The notes under the pieces are model-generated. The model saw only the letters and a program-made list of their open reading frames with translations, was not told the origin of the DNA and searched no databases. This document shows, in pieces, positions 43,616-56,064 of a DNA stretch of 64,000 bases. This DNA is from Malacoplasma iowae (GTDB lineage: Bacteria; Bacillota_I; Bacilli_A; Mycoplasmatales; Mycoplasmoidaceae): positions 1,054,001-1,118,000 of the forward strand of contig NZ_LR215023.1 in the NCBI RefSeq assembly GCF_900660615.1, given 5' to 3'. Numbering within the stretch: position 1 is the stretch's first letter; every line of letters begins with the position of its first letter. The position numbers were made by a program, and so were the translations under genes.

Positions 43616-43653
43616 AAAAAAAAAAAAAAAACAATCCTTTTTTGCAGGATTGT
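43616..43653 (-). terminator. Terminator of transglutaminase-like lipoprotein 2
   Basis: The stem ACAATCC/GGATTGT (43631-43637 with 43647-43653) is followed on the minus strand by 16 T residues. Confidence 0.9.
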
Positions 43654-43679
43654 TGTCTGTTATTTTACATGACGTTTTA

Positions 43680-46679
43680 TTATTTTTGTGGTTTGGGATT
43701 TTCTTTTAAAATTTCTTCTTTCAATTGTTTAGATAAATTAACTCATTCACTAAAGTTTTTTGAATCAACATCATTTTTTGTAATCATGTACATGAATGAA
43801 GAATATAAATGGAATTTTTTTTGATTGTTTTTATATTTAAGTTCTATATCTAAATAGTAAATCCCTTTATTATTTTCATTAATTTTACCAATTACATATT
43901 TTTCTTTTTTTAATGGATCATTTCAAGTTTTTAAAGTTTTGATTTTTTTAGTTTTAAATTCAAATGATTTTAAGTTTACAGTTATATCGTAATTTGTATT
44001 TATTCTAGATCATTGATAGTTAAATAATAGTTGATACTCTTTGTCATATCAATCATAAATAAATCTATCATAATAATTTGTTTGCCCTTGTGGTGTATAA
44101 GGTGTTAATACCTCTGTGTAATCAATTCTTGGTTGTTCTGGAATATAAGCAACATTTTTACTATCGCTTATTGCAAAGTAGAATGGTTCAGTTTCATATA
44201 AAAGCGAATTATCTTGATTATGCATTCTTATATAATATTTACCATTAGGGTTATTATTATACTCTTTAAAATATGATTTTTTAATTATTGGTTTATATAA
44301 ATCTTTTTGTAAAAGTTTGTATTCATTAGAAGATTCTGGAGCAAAATATATATCATATTTTAAAGTTGTATTATATTGATCATTTGATAAGTTGTAGAAA
44401 CTATCAAATCCAGGATTTATATCATCAAAATAATAACCATATTGGTCAAATGTATCTTGTTCACTAAGATATATATCTGATGATATTCCACTTGCAACAT
44501 TTTCTTTTGCAGTTAATAAAGACTTTTCAAAATTATCACTATATTCTTTAAGTTTTATTACATCCTCATAAGGCTTGTTAGTTGATTTAAAATCATTATA
44601 ATATTTGTTATAATTTTCTTTCATTTCTAAAGTTATTTGTTGATTTTCAACACCTATTTTATGTGTATTTCCAACAAGTTTGTAATAAATTTTTGCATTT
44701 TCAACAACTTTAGAATCTAAATACGTATCATTTTTAATTTGTACTTTTTCTGGTAAATCATATCTTTTAATTACTGAAGCAAAAGTTTTACCACCATTAT
44801 TTTTAAAACTATATTCAATACATAATTGATCATTATCAAAGAAGAAAGTTTGGAAAGTAGCATTTTCTGTTTTATATTCTTTACCATTTTCATCAGTGTA
44901 TAAAACTTCATTTTCTATTTCCATAGTTTGAGTATTTTTTCAATCTGAATCTTTAAAGTTGTGGAAATAAATTTTTCTTGCTTTTTTAAATGGAGTTCCC
45001 ATTGTATAGTCTGGAGTTTCAAAAACAGAAAATGCCATTCAATCATTATAAGTACCAGCAAATGGTTTTGAATATTTTACATTATTATTAGCTTTTATAT
45101 CTCTAATTATTTCATCTGGAATATTGATTTCTTCTTTATTTGCATCATTCATTGATGTCTTATAAATTTTAACATCTCTATCATTTTCAATGATAAGACT
45201 ATATCAATTGTTGTTGTATCAAATAGGTCTAGATTGGCTATTTTTGTTGCTACCAAAACTTGATCTTATATTTTGATATGTACCTTTATTATTTAAATAT
45301 GAATAGTCAGGAGAAACTTTTACATTTTTATTTTTAAATGGAGAATATCAAGGCCCATTTAAAAACTGGAAAAAACTATTTTGAGATAAATTATAATCAA
45401 TGTTTCCACCTTCAATATCAGAAACTGGATCTAGGAAGAAACTTCAATTACTACCACTAGTTGAAACATAAGCACTAGGTCATGTAGTTTCTCCTTCATA
45501 ATCACTAAATGTTGCATCCATTATATATCATTTCTTTTCGCCTGAATTATCTGCATCAATTCAAACCCAATTTACAGCATGACCTGGACGAGAAACATTT
45601 GGGTGACTATATAAATTATGAGCAGTATTCATAAATGATGGAACACCAATTAAATTCAATAAGAAAGCTGCAGTAAATGCATAATGAACACAAACTCCCA
45701 TGTGTTTCATATAAGCACCATAAGGGTCATTGTTAGAATCTCCATATGCAATATATGACATTACAAAGTTAAATACAGTTAATGCTTTATCTAAGTCGCT
45801 CATTCCAGGACGATAATAGTTTGTTAAAAACAATCTTATCATTTCAAAATATGCATCTCTTTGTTGAGACTGAATTGTAATGAAATCTGCTGAATTACTA
45901 AATTTATTACGATTCATATAAAATTTATTTTTTTCAAAATATTCAGGATATTTTCCTCTTCAAGTAACTAAGTCATCATAATCAAAATCTTGAGTTGGAT
46001 CTAATTTATTTGTTTCAAAATAAGCTGGATGATTTTCAAAAGACATTCATGGATATAAAGTTCAGTTTTTTATCAATCATTCTATAAATACATTAATAAT
46101 TCAATCAGTTTCAATTTTTCTTTTTCCAAAAGTGTATGGTCTACCAATTTGGTTATTAACTGCAACATATGTGAAATAATTATAAGCATCATCTTTGCTT
46201 ACATCATTTTTCATTGGCAATGGAACATTTCCCCATTCTTGAAGAATGTAATCATTTTGCGTATTAGGATTTGTTATTCAATACTCTTTATTATCCTCTT
46301 GTCCAGATGGTGTATTTGATGCTAAAAAATAATCAACACCTTTAATATAACCTTCTTTATCTGGTTCAACTGGTGGAATTACTGGTGTTTCATCTGATGG
46401 GTTTTCTGGAGAAGTTTCTGGTGGACTTACAGGTGGTGTTGTTGGTTCATTTGTGGAATCATCAACTGGTGGAACAACTGGATTTCCAGGATTAGATGTT
46501 GAACCATCACCAGGAATAGAACCCGAATCATTTGATGGTGGAACAACAGTTGGATAATTAGGTGTATTTGTTACAATATTACTTCCATTTCAACAAGATG
46601 TTAAAACTGTTGGAACAATCAGAAGTGTAGCCATTGCTGCTGTACCAACCATCACTCTAAATTTTTTCATTTTTTTCAT
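43680..46679 (-). CDS. Transglutaminase-like lipoprotein 2
   Basis: This 999-residue paralogue of lipoprotein 1 has a signal peptide with lipobox TVLTSC and the longest Pro/Ser-rich linker of the three. The catalytic triad is Cys330 (GVCVHYAF), His367 (PGHAVNWVWID) and Asp388 (WYIMDAT). The His-to-Asp distance of 21 residues is the same in all three. The C-terminal 600 residues align closely with the neighbours, including YNDWMAFSVFE and QTFFFDNDQLCIEYSF. It has its own extended -10 promoter and terminator, so the trio is three single-gene units, not an operon. Confidence 0.88.
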
Positions 46680-46715
46680 ATTCAAACTCCATAACCATAA
46701 AGAATACTTTACTCG

Positions 46716-46721
46716 ATTATA
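46716..46721 (-). promoter_or_regulatory. Extended -10 promoter of lipoprotein 2
   Basis: TTTTGTTATAATCGAG matches the lipoprotein 1 promoter at nearly every base around the TATAAT. The ribosome site TGGAG lies about 10 bases before the ATG. Confidence 0.7.
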
Positions 46722-46871
46722 ACAAAATAAAAATTTTAAAAAAGGTTTATAAAATATATAAAAAAAATTAACATTGATTTATTTAAATTTATTAACATTA
46801 AATTTTTATGATTGTCTTGTTATTTTAAAAAGAATATATATTAAATTTATAGTGTTATATTTTTGCTTTAA

Positions 46872-46902
46872 ATAAAAAAGTATAAGCAATTATAGCTTAT
46901 AC
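46872..46902 (-). terminator. Terminator of transglutaminase-like lipoprotein 3
   Basis: The stem GTATAAGC/GCTTATAC (46880-46887 with 46895-46902) is followed on the minus strand by a T-rich run. Confidence 0.85.
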
Positions 46903-46910
46903 CTACTTTT

Positions 46911-49811
46911 TTATATTTTAGAATTATTAGCTTTAATTAATGTTTTTAATTCATTTGATAAACTAACTCACTTAGTAAAGTTATTTGAATCAACATCGTT
47001 TTTTGTCATCATATACATAAATGGTGAATATAAATTAAATACTTTTGAATCTGATTTGTATTTAATTTCTACATCATAAAAGTAAATTCCTTTATTATCT
47101 TCAGTAATTTTTCCAATATCATATTTTTCATTTCGCAAAGGATCATATCAAGTTTTTAATGTTTTAATTTGTTTAGTTTTAAAATCATATCTTTTCAAGC
47201 TGACATTAACATCATAAGTTGCACTAATTTTAGATCACTGATAACTAAAAGACAATGTATATTTTTGGTCATATCAATTATAAATAAACTTATCATAATA
47301 ATTTGTCTGACCTTGCGGCAAAGATGGAGACAAATTATCTGTATATAAAATTTTTGGTTGTTCTGGTTGAATGGCAACATTCTTTGAATCAGTTATAGCA
47401 AAATAGAATGGGTCAGTATTATAAGTTAAAGTATCATTATAATTATGTATCTTTATATAATACTTTCCATTTGGGCTGCTATTATATTTTTCAAAATCTG
47501 TTTTTTTAATTACAGGTTTGTATAAATCCTTGGCAATTAAGTCATATTGGTCATCTGATTTTGATGAAAAATAAATGTCATATTTTAAAGCTGTATTATA
47601 TTGATCATTATTTAAATTATAAAAACTATCAAATCCAGGATTTATATCATCAAAATAATAACCATATTGTTCAAAAGCACTTTCTTCAATAAGGTATATG
47701 TCTGATGAAACTCCACTTGCTATATTTTCTTTTGCTGTCAATAATGATTTTTCAAATTTATCACTATAATCTTTAAGAGTTAGTAAATCATTATAAGGTT
47801 TATCAGATGCTTTAAATTTATCAAAATATTCATTATATTTTTCTTTATTTTCCAAAGTTACTTGTTGATTTTCTGTACCAACTTGGTGAGTGTTGCCCAT
47901 TAGTCTATAATATATTTTTGCATTTTCCACTACTTTTCAATCTAGGTATTTATCATTTTTAATTTGAACTTCTTTTGGTAATTCATATCTTTTAATTGTT
48001 GTTCCAATTGTATTTCCAGCATTATCTTTAAAACTAAATTCAATGCATAGTTTGTCACTATCAAAAAAGAATGTTTGAAAAAATGCTTTATTTGTTTCGT
48101 ATTTATTTCCTTTTTCATCCACAAATAAAACTTCATCTGGAATATCAAATGTTTGTGTATTTTCTCAATTTGTATCATTGAAATTATGAAAATATATTTT
48201 TCTTTTGTTTTCGAGTGGTTTTTGATTCATATAGTCAGGTTTTTCAAAAACAGAAAATGCTAATCAATCATTGTAAGTTCCAAAAAACGGATTAGAATAT
48301 TTTGTTCTTCCAAGGGTTCCTAATTCACTTATTATATTATTTGGAACATAAAATTCTTCTTTAACAGTATTTCCCATTGATGTTTTATAAAATTTAATTT
48401 GTGTATCGTTTTCAATTACCATACTATATCAATTTTTGTTAAATCAAACTGGTTTAGATTGTTTATAAGTGCTTTTTCCAAAACTATTTTTAATATTATA
48501 AAATGTACCCATTTGATCCAAATAATCATAATTCTCAGAAATTTTTACTTGTTGATTTTTATATGGTGAATATCAAGGCCCATTCAAAAATTCAAAAAAA
48601 CTATTTTGTTTTAAATTGTAATCTATGTTACCACCAGGTATATCAGAAACAGGATTTAAAAAATAGTTTCATGTACCATTGCTGCTTAAAATATAAGCAC
48701 TTGGTCAAGTAGTTTCACCCTTATAATCACTAGCTGTAGCGTCCATAATATATCACTTTTTTTGATTTGAATTATCACCATCAATTCAAACTCATGTTAC
48801 AGCATGTCCTGGTGGTTCTATACCCGGATGAGAAAGCATGTCTCCAGCTATATTCATAAATGCTGGAACACCAATTAAATTTAATAGAAAAGCAGATGTA
48901 AATGAATAATGTACACAAACACCCATATGTTTCATATAAACACCATATGGATCTTTAGAAGAATCTCCATATGCAATATATGTCATTACAAAGTCAAAAA
49001 CCGCTAAAGCTTTATCTAAATCACTCATTCCCGGACGATAATAATTTATTAAAAATAATCTTATCATTTCAAAGAATTTTTCTCTTTGTTGTGATTCAAT
49101 AGTAATTAAATCTGCAGTGTTACTAAATTTATTATTTTTTATATAAAATTTATTTTGATCAAAAAACTTATCATAATTGCCTCTTCATTTGTCTAAAATT
49201 CAATAATCATATTTTTGAGAACTATCCATATTGTCAGTGTGAAAATATGCTGGGTCATTTTCAAATGACATTCAAGGATATAAAGCTCAATTTTCAACTA
49301 ATCATTGAATGTAAATATTGGCAATTCAATCAGTTTCAATTTTTCTTTCCCCAAAACTATAAGATCTACCTAATTGTCCATTGTTGGCAACATAAGTAAA
49401 ATAATCATAAACCTCTTCTGCAGTTACATTTTCTTTCATTGGTAAAGGAACATTTCCTCAACGAGTTAAAATGTTTTTATTTTGAGTGTTAGGATTAGTT
49501 ATTCAATATTCTTTATTTTCTTCTTGGCCTTTTGGTGTATTTGGATCTAAAAAATAATCTACATATTTTATATAACATTCTTTATCTGGTGTAATAGGTG
49601 GGGTTACTGGTTTTTCATCTGGTGGAGTTGTATTATTATCTTCTCCAGGGTTTGTTCCAGGTTTTTCTGTTGGTGGAATTGGATTATCAGGTGTATTAGT
49701 TACAATTTCATTACCACTTCAACAAGAAGTTAAAACTGTTGGAACAATTAAAAGAACTGCTAAAGTTGTTGAGCCAAATAGCATTACTTTAAATTTTTTT
49801 CATTTTTTCAT
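46911..49811 (-). CDS. Transglutaminase-like lipoprotein 3
   Basis: This 966-residue third paralogue has the shortest linker. Lipobox TVLTSC is followed by a Pro/Thr-rich segment. The triad is Cys299 (GVCVHYSF), His336 (PGHAVTWVWID) and Asp357 (WYIMDAT). All conserved C-terminal blocks of the paralogues are present and the frame is intact under UGA=Trp. The divergent 5' neighbour is the TDT-type transporter. Its role is unknown but is presumably surface proteolysis or protein crosslinking, shared with the paralogues. Confidence 0.88.
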
Positions 49812-49852
49812 AACAACCCCCTTCATTTACATATACAAAGATTGTTTACATC

Positions 49853-49858
49853 ATTATA
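49853..49858 (-). promoter_or_regulatory. Extended -10 promoter of lipoprotein 3
   Basis: TTTGTTATAATG repeats the extended -10 seen before lipoproteins 1 and 2, with GAAGGGGG as a strong ribosome site. Confidence 0.68.
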
Positions 49859-50028
49859 ACAAATTAAAAACATGTGAAAAGGTAGTTAAAATTTATAAGA
49901 AATTTTTAAAAATTAAACATTTTATTAACTTAAAATAGTAAATTTCGAAGAAAAGATAATAAGGTTTTAAATCTATATTTGCTTTAATTGTTATAATCAA
50001 TAATAGTTTCTCTTTTTTTGAGGTAATT

Positions 50029-51180
50029 ATGAAAAATATGTTTAGACATAGAATACAACATATGCCAGTGGCTGTTACAGGTTTATCATTAGGGATTGCT
50101 GGACTAGCTTCTGTTTTAGATACTATATTTCAACAATTTTATAGTTCAAATAATTTATGATGATGTTCAATCCCTCTTATAGCAATTTCATCATTTCTAC
50201 TTTTATTAATGACAATAAGAAATTTTAGACACCCTAAAATATTAAAATTCGACTCAAGAGATACACTTTCTTCATCTTTGCTTCCAACATATAGTATGAC
50301 ATTAATGTGTATAGCTGAATTTATAGCAGGATGACAAAAAGGTTGTAGTGGTACCCCACCTTGTCAGGTTATTGGGGCAATAGTTATGTGTTTGTCTGTA
50401 TTAATACAATTAATTTTTATTGTTTTATTTTTTAAAAATGTATTAATGAAATTTAAATGACACATTCATCCAGCTTATGGTTCATGACTTGTTCCAACTG
50501 TTGGAATTATTACTTCTTGTACTTTTGCTGGTAGATTTAATGAGAATATATTACCTATATGATTTTTTCAAGCGATATGATTTTTTGGTTTTATAACATT
50601 TGTTCCTTTGTTTATAGTTATTACTTATCAATTGTTATTTAAAACTAAAGCAGCGCAAGAAAAATATCCAAGTATTGCAGTGTATTTTGCTCCTCCAAAT
50701 TTAGTACTTGCAGGTTTTATGCAAACATTTGCAATTCCAAGCCAAAACGCTAATATTGTTCCAGAAATTCAAGCTTTTGGCGGAAGCAACAGCACTTTTA
50801 TATTTGTAATGTCTGTATTGTTAATAATGCTTGCTTTTACATACACGATAGTTCTATGATTTTTTGCAACAAGAATTTTTATAACACATAAATTTGCCTT
50901 TATTTTTGCATCATTTACATTCCCTTTGGCTATTGGTTCAGCTTCTATGTTATATGCATCAAACTATTTAAAAAAGCTTTATACAAATTCAAATCAATCA
51001 TATTTACTTATTGTTTCAGATACTTTTAGATATATAGGATATATATTTTCAACAGTTGCTTTTATTTGTATAGTTTATATTGCAACAAGATTTTTTATAA
51101 AATTATTAAAAGATGTTTTTTCAAATAAAAACGATGATAAACATCATGTAGTTTATACAAAGGATCAAAAAAATGTTTAG
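50029..51180 (+). CDS. TDT/SLAC1-type transporter
   Basis: This 383-residue protein has about ten hydrophobic helices. The opening MPVAVTGLSLGIAGLA and internal HPAYGSWLVPTVGI and FAPPNLVLAGF match the tellurite-resistance/dicarboxylate transporter (TDT) family, related to plant SLAC1 anion channels. The ion or acid moved is unknown. The ribosome site TTGAGGT lies before the ATG. It overlaps the next gene by eight bases. Confidence 0.83.
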
Positions 51181-51604
51181 AACAAAATATCAACAAAACT
51201 TTGTAAACAAAGTTTGTTTGAAATCTATACTAAGAAAGTCAAATATATATAAAAAAACAATGCATCTAAATACTTTAGATACAAATATGAACATAATGAT
51301 AATTAAAACTAATAAAGAACTTTTAGAGCATGTTGCATCTAAAAAGCACTGAGATGATAATTTAGTTTTTTTGTGAAGAAAAAAGAAAGACATCAATACT
51401 TACTTATTTAAATCAGAAGTTGATATAGTGGTCTGTGACTCATATTTCAAAGTAATAAATCTAATTAGAAATGCAAAACCAAATAATAATTTCAATTTAC
51501 CTAATAAAGCTTTTAATATTTGAATTGGAAAAATCGGAATGATAGATTTTTTTAAAATAGAGTTAAATGACTATCTTTCAACTCTTCCATTAGTTAAAAA
51601 ATAA
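51173..51604 (+). CDS. Small protein of unknown function coupled to the TDT transporter
   Basis: The product has 143 residues, with no signal peptide or membrane helix, and is basic at the N-terminus. Three Trp are TGA codons, so it is hidden under the standard code. Blocks such as EVDIVVCDSYFKVINLI and AFNIWIGKIGMIDFFKI suggest a small alpha/beta fold, but I do not recognise a family. The start overlaps the transporter end by eight bases, so the two are probably translated together. Confidence 0.68.
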
Positions 51605-52201
51605 TGTCAAAGTTTTTTATAAACTTTTAATAATTTTTGCAAATTACATAAAAGTATATTATGTGCAATATTTTAATAATATAAAAATTCTCAACTTTGA
51701 AATATAAGTTGAGTTTTTTTCTTTTATTTAATTAATTCATATTTTTCTATATTTTAAATTTTTCAAAAAAATAATTTGTTAAATACATCATTAATTTTGC
51801 GAAATTATTTAATGAAAAATGTAGTTTTTGATATTAGAGAATATCTTTTATTATGTAAGTGAATTACTTGAATTAACATCAATTGCAATTTCTTTTATTG
51901 TTTTATTGTTGTAAAAACAAGATTTTTAATATTTAATTTTTTACTATTTATCTAAATTTTTTGATTGAGTTTCATTTTATAAAAAAGAACTAAACCTAAT
52001 AAATTAATTACATTTTAAAAACTTTAATTGTAGTTAATTTAATAAATCATTTTTTTGCATAAAGTTGATTCAAATATATAAAAACTTTGAACTAATTACC
52101 ATTAAAATCTTTTTTTCATATTTTGCTTAAATTAAAAAAATGATTTTAATAAACACTGAAAATTTATATATAAACAATAAAAACAAATATTAGGTTTATA
52201 A
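51605..52201. other. Non-coding gap between the TDT pair and ileS
   Basis: Apart from the IS-like terminator hairpin at 51690-51720 I see nothing that codes or folds strongly here. The sequence is very AT-rich. Confidence 0.5.
51690..51720 (+). terminator. Terminator resembling the IS30-element terminator
   Basis: The stem CTCAACTT/AAGTTGAG with loop TGAAATAT is followed by seven T. Twenty bases (ACTTTGAAATATAAGTTGAG) match the hairpin found at the end of each IS30-type transposase gene. Confidence 0.8.
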
Positions 52202-52231
52202 ATAAAAAAAGATCTCCATTAATGGAGATCT
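52202..52231 (-). terminator. Terminator of ileS
   Basis: A 22-bp perfect palindrome (AGATCTCCATT and its complement, 52210-52231) is followed on the minus strand by seven T. Confidence 0.88.
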
Positions 52232-52240
52232 AAATTAATA

Positions 52241-54940
52241 TTAATCAATGTTTTTTTCACATCTTTTGCAAAGTTCATTATTTGAACTCATTTGTTTTTT
52301 ATCAAAGAAATTTCAACATCTTTCACATTTAGTATACTTAGGATTTTTAACCTTAATTAAATCATCACCTTTTGTTTTTTGATTAGATTCAAATTTTGCC
52401 ACATTTAAATATTTAGCTAAAGTAGCATCATCAAACGGCATTTTTTCTACAGAAGAAATAGAAACTTCTGCTTCATTGTTTTTTGCAATAATATTTTCAT
52501 TTCTTGCTTTTTCAAGTTCTGAATATACTTTATCTTTTAAATTAAAGAACTTGTTTCATTTATCTAAATCAACTCTTAATTTAGGTTCTAATTTATAATC
52601 TGCAAAATCCTCTAAATGAATTGATTTCTCTTTATTTTTCTTATCAAAAAAACTATAAGCTTCTTCACAAGTATGAGGAATAATTGGTGCAAGAGCTTTT
52701 AAATAGTTATCCAACAAAATATAAAGTACGCATTGAATTGCTACTCTTTTAGGATCATTTTCTGAATCACAATATAGAACATCTTTAATATAGTCAAAAT
52801 ATCAAGATGATAGTTCTGTTATGTTTTTATTAATTAATTTAATGATATTTTTATAATCATATTTATCATAATAATCATCAATTTTTTTGATGTCTTCATG
52901 TAATTTAGTTAAAACATATAAATCAGCTTCACTATATTGAACATCCCTAAATTTTTTGTAATCAAAACCATTTAAATTACCCAACATAAATTTGAATAAA
53001 GTATTTCTAATTCTTCTATAAGTTTCAGTTGATTGATTCAATATATCTTTAGATATTCTTACATCATCTAGAAAATCTGTACTTGCAACTCAAATTCTTA
53101 AAACATCAGCGCCAAATTCTTTACATACTTCCATTGGATCAATTCCATTACCAGCTGATTTTGACATTTTATTACCGTTTTGGTCTAAAACAAAACCATG
53201 AGTAAGTAATGTTTTATAAGGTGCTATTTTATTAACAGCAACACTTGTTATTAAAGATGAATTAAATCAACCTCTAAATTGGTCTTTACCTTCAAAATAT
53301 AAATCTGCAGGATATGCTAATTTAAGAGCTTGTAATACTGTAAAACTTGTACCTGAGTCAAATCAAACATCCATAGTGTCATTTTCTTTAATGTATTTTT
53401 TAGATTTGTTATATTCTTCAGGTAAGAAATATTTTGCATCTTCTCTAAATCAAGCATTAACACCTTCATCATTTAGTATGTCAATTATATTGTTTAAAAG
53501 TTTAGTTTCTAAAATTGGTTGTTCATCCTTGTCATAAATTATAGGAATTGGAACACCTCAAATTCTTTGTCTACTAATACATCATTCTTGACGATTATTA
53601 ATCATTTCTTTCATTTTTGAAATAATAGATGGATCAATAGATTTTACTTTATTTAAAGATTTAATTATGTCACTATTAATTTTAGAAATATTTACAAATC
53701 ATTGTTTTGTAGCACGATATATTACTGGTTTTTTAGTTCTTCAATCATGTGCTGCAGCATGAACTATTTTTTCACTTAAAAGTAATTTTTCAGATTTTTT
53801 TAATCTTTCAATAATTATTGGATTAGTATCAATGTAGAATTTACCTACAAGTTCTTTATCTTTTACTTCTTCAGTAAATTTACCATAGTTATCAATTGGA
53901 CAAAAAATTTTAATATTATATTTTTTACAAGCTAAATAATCATCGTGACCAAATCCAGGTGCATTATGAACTAGTCCAGTACCATCTTTTTCTGAAACAT
54001 AATTAGCATTAATTACTATATTTTTTTTGTCATATAATGGGTGTTTATAGTGAATTTTTTCAATTTTTTTTCCATTAAATTCACTTAATATTTCATAATT
54101 TGATCATCCCAATTTTTCACTTATTTTTGGTAATAAAGAAGAACTTACAATATAAATTTTGTCATTCACTTTTACTCTTGCATAGTTTATTTTAGGATGT
54201 GCAGCAATTGCTAAATTTGATGGAAGAGTTCAAGGTGTTGTAGTTCATATTACTAAATTATCACCTTTACTAACAAAATCATTTTTTTCTTGAATTTCAA
54301 TAGCAACATATATACTATCAGATTCAACATCCTTATAAATAATTTCAGCATCAGCTAAAGCTGTTTGACTTGATCAACTTCAATAAACAGGTTTAAGGTC
54401 TTGGAATATTAATTTTTTTTGAACCATTTTTAAGAAAACTTTTAATTGTCTTATTTCATAGTCTCTATCACAAGTTAAGTAAGTTTCTTTCATTGCAGAC
54501 ATAATTCCAAGTCTTGCAAATTGCTCACTTTGCTTGTACATATTTTCTATAGCAAAATTTTTACACTTACTTCTTTTTTCACTAATGCTCATTTTAGAGT
54601 AATCAGAACCCATTTTTTTACTAATTTCTTGCTCAATTGGTAAACCATGAGTATCTCATCCTGGAATGAATTTTGTGTAAAATCCTTTCATAGATTTATA
54701 TCTTAAAATAAAATCTTTTATGATTTTATTTAGAGAGTGTCCTAAATGTAAATCACCATTTGCATATGGTGGTCCATCATGCAATATAAAAGGTTTATTA
54801 GATTTGTTTTTATCTAATATTTTCTTTTCTAAATAATCTTCTCTTCATTGTTTTTGAATACATGGCTCTTTTACATTTAAATTTGCTTTCATTTCAAAAT
54901 TTGTAACAGGCATGCTCAATGTTCTCTTATAATCTCTCAT
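52241..54940 (-). CDS. ileS: Isoleucyl-tRNA synthetase
   Basis: This 899-residue class I synthetase charges tRNA-Ile. The HIGH-type motif HLGHS follows [10 protein letters not shown]. The editing domain has WTTTPWTLPSNLA, and the catalytic loop is KMSKSAGN. The C-terminal zinc ribbon is CERCW with CKRCE. Many Trp are TGA. No T-box leader is visible before the ATG; only a short AT-rich leader separates it from the divergent gene at 55078. Confidence 0.97.
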
Positions 54941-55077
54941 AAAACACCCCTAAAAAATTAATATTGCATATCAATAAACAATTAAAACACAAAAATATAA
55001 AATATAATCATAATTAAAACAAAATGTATTAATTAATATTTTTGTGCTTTTTCACTTTAAATGGAGATATTTGAATA

Positions 55078-55530
55078 ATGAATCAACCAACATCCAAAGA
55101 ACAAAATTCAATAATAGAAAAATTAAAATCATATGACGATTTAACAAATTTTTACAAGCAAAGAAAATGATCAATTTACTTGTTTGTCATATTCTTAATT
55201 ATCTTAATAATATATCTTATTGTTTGTGTTTATTTATCTCAAAAAATATTATGAATATTTGTTATAGTTCCAACTGTTTTGCTTTTCATTATTCCTATGT
55301 CATTTAATATAATAAGTGTTAATTTGTTAATAAATAAATTAAATTCAAAAATAAATGAAAATATAAATGAACTTTATCAAATCCTTAATGGTAAAAATTT
55401 AGACAAAAATTTAACAATAAAATTCAAGTTTAAAAAAAATAAAGAACTATATAAAAAAAGAACTATATTTATCAATCAACTATACTTTACTATGTCATCA
55501 CAAGTTATAAATTATCTAAACAATATTTAA
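55078..55530 (+). CDS. Small two-helix membrane protein, unknown
   Basis: The product has 150 residues: a polar N-terminus, two close hydrophobic segments (IYLFVIFLIILIIYLIVCVYL and WIFVIVPTVLLFIIPMSF), then a Lys/Asn-rich cytoplasmic part. No family is recognised. The ATG at 55078 follows a TGGAGAT ribosome site. Its 3' end overlaps the convergent rnmV by 15 bases. Confidence 0.68.
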
Positions 55531-56064
55531 GGTTTGTTTAATTTCATTAATTTCTTTTAGTGTTATACCCAACATATTAAGTTTTTTAAATAATTGCTTG
55601 TGGTTACAATAAGAAATTTTTAAATATTGACATATTTTAAGTCTTTTTTCTTTGTTGTCTAAATCTAAAATTATATAATCAGATCATGAAATAGTATTAA
55701 TGTCATTATCAAATTTTTTAATATTTTTAAAAGCTTCAATAATGCTTTCAACAGAAGCTTCTGCTATCCCTATTTTCTTTTTCTTGTTAAGAATATCTTT
55801 TTTACTAATAAAGCAATTATAAGATACTGGTATTTGTTGAATTAATATTTTTCTTATTTTTTCACCTGGTCCATCGGGATCTAAAAATAAAATAACACCT
55901 ACATCATTGGCAATTTTTTTAATTTCTTCTATTTTGTTTTTTGTTAATGCAAGACCATTAGTTTCAATGGTTGAAACATCAAATATTGACTTTAATTTTG
56001 CAGAATCAGTTTTGCCTTCTACAATGACAACTTCTTTTATTTTTGGTTTGATGTTTGTGGACAT
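55516..56064 (-). CDS. rnmV: Ribonuclease M5
   Basis: This 182-residue toprim nuclease matures 5S rRNA. EVVIVEGKTDSAKL carries the toprim Glu and ILFLDPDGPGEKIR the DxD. GIAEASVESI and the C-terminal LKIC..LKISYCNHKQLFKKLNMLGI complete the family. The start lies inside the end of prs (28-base overlap), so the two are coupled. Confidence 0.92.

Noticed and set aside
43616-43631. A16 run as a second phase-switch
   Set aside because: It directly follows a hairpin on the minus strand and is the T tail of a terminator at the end of lipoprotein 2, not a promoter spacer.
40503-49811. The three lipoproteins as an immunoglobulin-cleaving MIB-MIP pair
   Set aside because: MIP is a serine protease and MIB a binding protein; the triad here is Cys-His-Asp in a transglutaminase context and all three genes are alike.
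54941-55077. T-box riboswitch before ileS
   Set aside because: The leader is short and lacks stem I and the AGGGTGGNACCGCG antiterminator sequence.
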